Source of the DNA: a virus
IMG/VR virus record: IMGVR_UViG_3300044729_002142
Coordinates: 1 to 26,691 of that record
Length of the DNA stretch: 26,691 nt
Strand: one strand, 5' to 3'
Shown here: positions 20,852 to 26,691 of the stretch, in pieces
Numbering within the stretch: the first letter of the stretch is position 1
How the letters are laid out: every line of letters starts with the position of its first letter
Position numbers and translations under genes: made by a program
The notes under the pieces: model-generated
Database searches by the model: none
Told to the model about the DNA's origin: nothing
Seen by the model: only the letters and a program-made list of their open reading frames with translations

Positions 20852-22879
20852 ATGTTTCATTACTTACATGGAGGAGGTGGAGGAACCACCCCAACTGCTG
20901 ACGATTTTTTAGGCGAATCGATTAAGAGTGCCGGATTAAGCAGATATCAGGAGATGGGTGAAGGATTAAAAACCCTTAGTACAACTATACAGTCAATGGA
21001 CGCTGAAGCTGCTAAATTTGCTAAGACAATGGGACGTACAACTGAAAATAGTTTAGGTCTTAAACAAAATTTAAACGCTTCGTATAGTTCAATAGTTGAT
21101 TTAGGTGGTAAAATGAGTGACGCCGTTGACATGCAAGAAGGTCTTTTTAAAGCGAGTGGAAGAAATTTAGTTTTACTTAAATCACAAGCTGCTGAATTAT
21201 TCGCGGCGTCCAGTGTTTCAGGAATAGGTTCTGAAAAACTACAAGAATCGTTTTATGATGTAGGTATGGAGGTTGCCCACATTGGGGAGAATATGTTTAA
21301 GATTTCAGAAGTTGCTAGTCAAATGGGAGTTAACGCTCAAGCGGTTTCTGTGACTGTAACTGGAAATTTAGATAAATTAAATAGATACGGTTTTGTAAAT
21401 GGGGTTGAAGGTTTGGCAAAAATGGCGTCAAAGGCTCAGGCCTTAAAATTTGATGTGACTCAAACTTTTAATTTAGCCGAAAATTTAATGAGTCCCGAAA
21501 AGGCAATTGAAGTGGCGGCTTCTATACAAAGGTTAGGAGGTGCTGCAACAGCGTTAACCGACCCTTTAAAATTAATGGATTTAGCACAAAATGACGTTGA
21601 AGGACTTCAAGAGGAAATTGCTAAATTAGCAAAACAGTATACATACTTTGACGAAAAAACACAATCCTTTCAAATTATGAAAGGGGCTAAAAGTCAACTT
21701 AGAGAAGTCGCTTCCGCCCTTGATATTGACAGAGCAGAATTTGAAAAATTAGCTTTATCGTCAGCTAATTTAAACAAAAAAATGTCAGAAATGAGATTAG
21801 GGTTTGACGCATCAAAAGAAGACAAAGAATTACTTGCAAATCTTTCTCAATTAGAAAATGTTGCAGGAGGTGGAAAAGAATATAAAGTAAGTTATTTTGA
21901 TAAAGACGGTGTTGAACAAACTAAAAAATTATCAGAAATTAAAGAAAAAGATTTAGAGATTATTAAACAAAGTAATAAACCTAAAATAGTTGATAAAGAT
22001 GACCCGGCAGCAAAACAATTAATTGAAATGGCTAAAGGACAATTAGGTGAATACGGTCAATTAGTTGCTGCTCAGGAAAAAATTGCAAATACAATATCAA
22101 ACACTATTGGAGGGTCAAAACTTGGACAAGATTTATTATCTGGCGCTAAAAAAGAATTTAAAGAGACAGCAGATAGTATTGGTAAAAATTTTGGAGCTGG
22201 TTCTGTATTTGAATCAAAATTAAACAGTGGTGCTTTAAATATAGATAATACAACAAAACTTTTGGCAGCAATGATTCAAGGGGACTTTAAAAAAATAATG
22301 GAGCAAATGGTGACAATAAGTACTATTGCAGGTACGGGTGTTAGCGGATTTGTAACAGAAGAAAAGAAAAAAATTAAAGATACGTTATTCGACCCTAAAA
22401 AGGGAGACCAAATTAAAGATATGAATGTTGCCAGTGTTAATACAATAAATTTTACTGGTACAATTGCTGAAATCGCAGCAAGAATGAGTGACGGTTTTTA
22501 TACACCAGTTGGTGATACTATTAAAACTCCTAGTGGTAATATTGAGATTCATGAAAAAGACTATTTCTTAGCTGCAACTCAATTACCTGATGTGTTACAA
22601 AAAAGTGTTAACAAAGGTTTAATGGACGTTTTAAAAATTGAAAGACAAACTATGAACGCAGCAATGATGTCAACAAATACACAAACTCAACCTCAGTCTC
22701 AACCACAAAAACAAGAAGTTGTTCATACAGTTAATTTTAAAGTATCTGTTGATACACCAAGAAATAAACTAAGTGACATGTTAGTTGAGGAACTACCTAA
22801 GAATCCAACCTTGATGCAATATATTGTTAAACATTTTGACAATACAAAAACTTCAGGTGGAATGACATCTAAAAAATAA
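20852..22879 (+). CDS. Probable tape measure / baseplate hub protein
   Basis: A 675-residue, largely helical protein: Ala/Leu/Lys/Glu-rich heptads over about residues 30-300, a charged middle, and a weakly hydrophobic patch about 485-510 (MEQMVTISTIAGTGVSGFV). A Gln-rich segment (TQTQPQSQPQKQ) precedes a beta-like end. It begins MFHYLHGGGGG. Length and helical content fit a tape measure, which sits inside the tail tube and sets its length; T4 gp29 has 590 residues. With the usual ~0.15 nm per residue this predicts a tail of about 100 nm, close to T4. Position after gp26/gp51-like genes and before the large baseplate gene agrees. No sequence motif proves it, and the strong hydrophobic segments of many tape measures are missing. 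Confidence 0.68.
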   Translation: MFHYLHGGGGGTTPTADDFLGESIKSAGLSRYQEMGEGLKTLSTTIQSMDAEAAKFAKTMGRTTENSLGLKQNLNASYSSIVDLGGKMSDAVDMQEGLFKASGRNLVLLKSQAAELFAASSVSGIGSEKLQESFYDVGMEVAHIGENMFKISEVASQMGVNAQAVSVTVTGNLDKLNRYGFVNGVEGLAKMASKAQALKFDVTQTFNLAENLMSPEKAIEVAASIQRLGGAATALTDPLKLMDLAQNDVEGLQEEIAKLAKQYTYFDEKTQSFQIMKGAKSQLREVASALDIDRAEFEKLALSSANLNKKMSEMRLGFDASKEDKELLANLSQLENVAGGGKEYKVSYFDKDGVEQTKKLSEIKEKDLEIIKQSNKPKIVDKDDPAAKQLIEMAKGQLGEYGQLVAAQEKIANTISNTIGGSKLGQDLLSGAKKEFKETADSIGKNFGAGSVFESKLNSGALNIDNTTKLLAAMIQGDFKKIMEQMVTISTIAGTGVSGFVTEEKKKIKDTLFDPKKGDQIKDMNVASVNTINFTGTIAEIAARMSDGFYTPVGDTIKTPSGNIEIHEKDYFLAATQLPDVLQKSVNKGLMDVLKIERQTMNAAMMSTNTQTQPQSQPQKQEVVHTVNFKVSVDTPRNKLSDMLVEELPKNPTLMQYIVKHFDNTKTSGGMTSKK

Positions 22880-22897
22880 AAAAATACCAAGTCATTC

Positions 22898-22905
22898 TAT
22901 TTATT
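22898..22905 (+). promoter_or_regulatory. Putative late promoter TATTTATT (large baseplate gene)
   Basis: TATTTATT, 14 bases before the ATG at 22920, inside the 40-base gap after the tape measure gene. Confidence 0.5.
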
Positions 22906-22919
22906 AATAAAATCACCCA

Positions 22920-25900
22920 ATGAGTGAAAGCGCTTTAGATTATTCAAGTTCAGAGTTTTTTAGGAATCGTCTTGTCACAAGAAACCTAAAACCATACAAT
23001 GTTGAGGGGGCTTTCCAATCTTCAATTTCTAACCCATATTATGAGGTAAATGTTGCTGACAACTCAGTTATTGACTCACCAAATGTTAATAATGAAATTT
23101 TTACTGAAGCTCAACAAGAAATTATACCAAATCAATACGGTCCTACAGGAGGTTTCCAAGACGCTTCAGGTTTTATTAATAAGACAACAGGACAGGTAAA
23201 TGAAAATTCAACTAATCAATTAGAATATTGGCCGTTACAAAACGATACCAATATGGATTTGATTAATGAACAATGGATTAACTTGGCGGAAGTTAGTAAT
23301 AAATTTATTCCCAACGGTGGTTATGAAGGGTTATTTTTTGCAGATACAAAAATTTTAGCAAAAAATGGAGGTACCACTGATTACAATCCATTAAATTTAC
23401 CATTTGTTGTTGGGAATTATTCATTAGCTGATTTGATTTTTGGTGGTGATAGTTTAGTACAACAAGATTCATACTTATTACAAATATCCGTTCTTGAATT
23501 AAGAAAAGCGTTTCAATATAGAATTGCTCAAGAACTACAACAAACAAGTGTTGCTAATAACTTATCAATTAATAGTAATCCTTTACAATCAAGTTTACTT
23601 GCGTCTAATCAAATTCAATTAAGTTATTTAGATTATCATATTACAGTTCCTGATGGGGTTTTAGATTTTACGGCTGATTTAGGACAAAGAATAACAGGTG
23701 CCTATTTACCATTTTCACCAATTGAAGGAGATTACTTTAACTTTTCACCAAGACAACCTAAAACAGGTCTTGGTAGATATGTTCAAAGATTAAGTAATAA
23801 TGACGGTAGTGCTTCAGTAAAATTTTTAGCAAATACTGGTGGTGGCCAAAAATCAATTTTATTTGCTAATTTAGAATATAACCGATATAGTCCAAACTAT
23901 GATAGAAATATCACAAGAGCTGGTCAGGTGTTAAATAACATATTTGGTGATATTGGGAGAAGAAATTCTCAAGATGATAGTGGTAATCTATATGTTGGAG
24001 GTAAAGACGAATTAAAATACACAACATCACCCGCAGGTCAAACACCTGATAATGGGTACGGAGAACCAACTGGTGCAGTTGTATTAGGTCCTGATGCTGT
24101 TGGTAAGTTATATGAAGGTGACCAAAACTTTGCTTTTGGTTTAAATGATAATAATACTCTTGTTGGAGGATTTGTTTGGACAAGAACAGGTGATGAAGAC
24201 TTTGGTGATTTATTTGGACCTGAAGGTGAATCATTTGGTGTTGATTTTAGTAATAACACTGCATTTAATCTAAGTGATAGATATTCATCATCTTTAAATT
24301 ATGAGTTTAAACGAGGTTCAATATTAGATAATACTCAAAGATTAATTGATTCGGCACCTACCAGTGGATTAGCCAGAAGATTACATGCCGGTAACGCAAT
24401 TAATCAAATGTCAAAAGTTTTTAATGATGGATATAAAGAATTAACAAAAGGTTCTAAAGTTATTAGATACGAAAATACTAACGGTAAATTAGTAGGTAAA
24501 GAATATGGAAGATTATTTACCAAAGATAAACCATATCAGTTGTACCAAGATTTACAAAGTACGGTTGCAAATACAAGTGGTAGTGAAACTAATGGTAACA
24601 TAAGAAAGTTTAGTAATTCTGTTCTTGATTCTACATATAATTTAAATATTGCACCGTGGAAAGGACAAGGGTCAACAAATATTATTGGAGGACAAGTTAA
24701 GAAATACATGTTTTCAATTGAAAATTTAGCTTGGAAAGGAAGTGCCTTGTTTAATGATTTGCCTGGATGTGAAAAAGGACCTAATGGAGGTAGAATAATG
24801 TGGTTTCCACCATATGATTTAACATTTGGTGAAACTGTTTCTCCTAATTTTGACGGAACATCATTTTTAGGTAGACCTGAACCAATTTACACATATAAAG
24901 AAACGAGTAGGAGCGGTTCGTTATCATTTTCAATTATTGTAGACCACCCTTCTGTTTTAAATTTGATTGCTAAAAAAGAATTACAGAATGATTTAACTGA
25001 AAAGAAAGATTCGGTTATTGAATCATTTTTTGCAGGAGCCGCTAAATTTGATTTATATACATTAGCGGCAAAATTTGCGACATTAGATTTAAATACCCTT
25101 AAAGAATTACAAGAAAGTGTTCTCTCAAGTAATCAAACTTCAGCAGAACAAGCAACGTTAATTAATTCAGATTTAAAAGAAGGTGATTCAGTTGCCAAAG
25201 ATTTACCAAATTTCTCTACATATCAAGGATATGGTGCGTTTTTTCCGGAAATAGATACCGATACCGCTTCAAGTACTGATTATGAAACACTTTATAATCA
25301 GTATATGCTCCAAAAACCAATTTACAGTGGGTATGTTTATACAAGTGGTACTTCACTTTTATTTCCAGTAATAACTCAAAACTATGATAAATTAGTACTA
25401 TTAAGAAGTGAAATATTAAAAGCGGTAACATCACAAAATTGTGAAGTTGTTATAGAAATGAATGGAGTTAAATTTCCAGGTATTGGGGATAATTCAAGTG
25501 AATCAAATAACAAAGCGTATATTGACTCTTTAAAATTATTTTTCTCTAATTTAACTGAAGATAACGAATCTTTAGGTAAGTATATCCAAAGTGAGGCAGT
25601 TAAATTTATTTATTCAAATTTACTTTTAACAAATGCTGAAACTAAAGACAATAGTGGAATGCCAACATTTGTTGATTGTAATGTTGATTTAAACGGAGAT
25701 GCTGAAACTTATAGTGTTGTTGCAATGTGTTCAAGATATGTAAGTTTTAAAAGTATTAATGTAACACCTAAAAATCCGTCAAACGCAAACGCCGGTTCAA
25801 GTACTAATTCTGAAAACATTGCAAATCAAACCGCAATTAACGGATTACCAAAACCACCATCTCCTGTAGATATTCAAAAAAAGAATTTAAGTAAAAGATT

Positions 25901-26691
25901 ATTAAGAACAAAACTTTTAAATGAATGTGATTATTTTGAAGTTTTAAAACAAACTGACCCATTTGCATATACATCAATTACTGATAAAATAAAATTATTT
26001 CAACCAGCATTTCATGCTATTACTCCTGAAGGATTAAATAGTCGATTAACTTTTATACAACAGTGTGCAAGACCCGGTAATACAATACCTGTTATTAATG
26101 AGCAAGGTGAACAAGATACATCAACATCAACGTTTAACACTAATTTTGGTACTCCACCTGTATTAGTTATTAGAGTTGGTGATTTCTATAATACAAAGGC
26201 AATTCCTGAAACGATACAAATACAATATGAAAATTTAGATATTAATCCTGAAGGTATTGGATTACAACCAATGATTGCAAAAATAACTATGAGTCTTAAA
26301 TTTATTGGGGGTAGTGGATTAAAAGGACCTATTGATAAATTACAAAATGCTCTTTCATTTAATTACTATGCAAATACTGAAATGTATGATGAAAGGGCTG
26401 AAGCAACTGAAGATACTACAGCATTGGATGACGCTTTATTTACGGCAATTACTTTAGCGGAACCGTTGGCAACATTCAATGATATTCAAAATATACCTTC
26501 AGCAACTAAAACAATTGGGGATATTTTAACAACAATTCCATCTGGTGATACTCAAACAGGTACTATTCAGTATAAAAATTTCTTTGATAACTATATTACT
26601 CAAACACAAGATTATTTTTTAACAACTTTAAATTTTATTGAAAGTTCAATAAATAATTATAATTTTGGAATTTACGCTCAAATGACATTTG
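22920..26691 (+). CDS. Very large baseplate/tail structural protein, 3' end beyond window
   Basis: An open frame from ATG at 22920 to the last base without a stop: at least 1257 residues. No Shine-Dalgarno sequence. The N-terminal ~500 residues are Asn/Gly/Tyr-rich beta structure (YSSSEFFRNRLVTRNLKPYN is a close paraphrase of the start, which reads MSESALDYSSSEFFRNRLVT). Around 600-690 there are KYMFSIENLAWKG, IMWFPPYDLTFGETV and LGRPEPIYTYKETSRSGSLS, then FSIIVDHPSVLNL, a pattern seen in tail/baseplate proteins. Around 1015-1165 are FQPAFHAITPEGLNSRLTFI, VLVIRVGDFYNTKAIPE and IDKLQNALSFNYYANTEMYD. I recall these paired motifs from large structural proteins of marine Bacteroidota T4-like phages but cannot check. 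A baseplate hub or wedge role is inferred from position after the tape measure. Confidence 0.78.
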   Translation, partial: MSESALDYSSSEFFRNRLVTRNLKPYNVEGAFQSSISNPYYEVNVADNSVIDSPNVNNEIFTEAQQEIIPNQYGPTGGFQDASGFINKTTGQVNENSTNQLEYWPLQNDTNMDLINEQWINLAEVSNKFIPNGGYEGLFFADTKILAKNGGTTDYNPLNLPFVVGNYSLADLIFGGDSLVQQDSYLLQISVLELRKAFQYRIAQELQQTSVANNLSINSNPLQSSLLASNQIQLSYLDYHITVPDGVLDFTADLGQRITGAYLPFSPIEGDYFNFSPRQPKTGLGRYVQRLSNNDGSASVKFLANTGGGQKSILFANLEYNRYSPNYDRNITRAGQVLNNIFGDIGRRNSQDDSGNLYVGGKDELKYTTSPAGQTPDNGYGEPTGAVVLGPDAVGKLYEGDQNFAFGLNDNNTLVGGFVWTRTGDEDFGDLFGPEGESFGVDFSNNTAFNLSDRYSSSLNYEFKRGSILDNTQRLIDSAPTSGLARRLHAGNAINQMSKVFNDGYKELTKGSKVIRYENTNGKLVGKEYGRLFTKDKPYQLYQDLQSTVANTSGSETNGNIRKFSNSVLDSTYNLNIAPWKGQGSTNIIGGQVKKYMFSIENLAWKGSALFNDLPGCEKGPNGGRIMWFPPYDLTFGETVSPNFDGTSFLGRPEPIYTYKETSRSGSLSFSIIVDHPSVLNLIAKKELQNDLTEKKDSVIESFFAGAAKFDLYTLAAKFATLDLNTLKELQESVLSSNQTSAEQATLINSDLKEGDSVAKDLPNFSTYQGYGAFFPEIDTDTASSTDYETLYNQYMLQKPIYSGYVYTSGTSLLFPVITQNYDKLVLLRSEILKAVTSQNCEVVIEMNGVKFPGIGDNSSESNNKAYIDSLKLFFSNLTEDNESLGKYIQSEAVKFIYSNLLLTNAETKDNSGMPTFVDCNVDLNGDAETYSVVAMCSRYVSFKSINVTPKNPSNANAGSSTNSENIANQTAINGLPKPPSPVDIQKKNLSKRLLRTKLLNECDYFEVLKQTDPFAYTSITDKIKLFQPAFHAITPEGLNSRLTFIQQCARPGNTIPVINEQGEQDTSTSTFNTNFGTPPVLVIRVGDFYNTKAIPETIQIQYENLDINPEGIGLQPMIAKITMSLKFIGGSGLKGPIDKLQNALSFNYYANTEMYDERAEATEDTTALDDALFTAITLAEPLATFNDIQNIPSATKTIGDILTTIPSGDTQTGTIQYKNFFDNYITQTQDYFLTTLNFIESSINNYNFGIYAQMTF

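Noticed and set aside
20871-20884. GGAGGTGG-type Shine-Dalgarno-like sequence near the start of the tape measure gene
   Set aside because: It encodes a Gly tract after the real ATG and no suitable start codon follows within 5-12 bases. Other genes in the window do not use Shine-Dalgarno sequences.
23305-25434. Several minus-strand ORFs of 70-110 codons inside the large baseplate gene
   Set aside because: They are antisense shadows with His/Gln/Leu-biased low-complexity products inside one continuous plus-strand frame. They have no promoter motif.
1-26691. tRNA genes, CRISPR arrays, insertion sequences, integrase or attachment sites
   Set aside because: I looked for cloverleaf-like GC-rich stretches, regular spaced repeats and transposase/integrase motifs and saw none. 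Without a covariance search, tRNAs cannot be fully excluded, but there is almost no non-coding space.

Overview
The window looks like part of the genome of a virulent contractile-tailed bacteriophage distantly related to T4 ('far-T4' myovirus). It is AT-rich and almost fully coding. It encodes a T4 gp43-like family B DNA polymerase and recognisable T4-type morphogenesis proteins: gp15-like tail terminator, gp18-like sheath, gp19-like tube and gp26-like baseplate protein, with probable gp13-, gp14- and gp51-like proteins and a probable tape measure. Start codons lack Shine-Dalgarno sequences and sit behind A/T-rich leaders. That is typical of Bacteroidota and their phages, so a flavobacterium-like host is my inference; the sequence does not prove it.

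Layout. 41-2602 (minus) is a tight five-gene block of small, mostly unrecognised proteins, one with a WYL-like domain. 2650-5487 (plus) is a fibre-like structural protein with a long Pro/Thr linker. 5577-8357 (plus) is DNA polymerase. 8354-13126 (minus) holds a small beta-rich protein, a gp13-like neck protein, a superoxide dismutase fused to a nuclease-like domain, and an SNF2-type helicase. 13184-14911 (plus) holds a gp14-like neck protein, a 52-residue zinc-ribbon protein and gp15. A small antisense helix-rich (RHH-like) gene follows at 14908-15093. 15176 to the end (plus) is the tail cassette: sheath, HAD-type hydrolase, tube, gp26-like, overlapping gp51-like, tape measure, and a very large baseplate protein cut by the window end.

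How it works together. An octamer TATTTAT(A/C/T) lies 3-33 nt upstream of nearly every virion-gene block on both strands. It is absent before the DNA polymerase and the helicase. It reads as a late promoter, and TATTTATA is the reverse complement of the T4 late -10 box TATAAATA. Two near-identical GAAA-loop terminators follow the sheath and tube genes.

The most interesting signal is a group of non-structural-looking proteins (WYL domain, SOD-nuclease fusion, zinc ribbon, HAD hydrolase, possibly the 290-residue charged protein). Each begins with a short hydrophobic/charged peptide containing [I/L]-x-E, like T4 capsid-targeting sequences that the prohead protease gp21 cuts. They may be packaged in the head and injected with the DNA. 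The SOD-nuclease protein has a second [L]-x-E site at the domain junction, as if it were a packaged polyprotein split into two enzymes.
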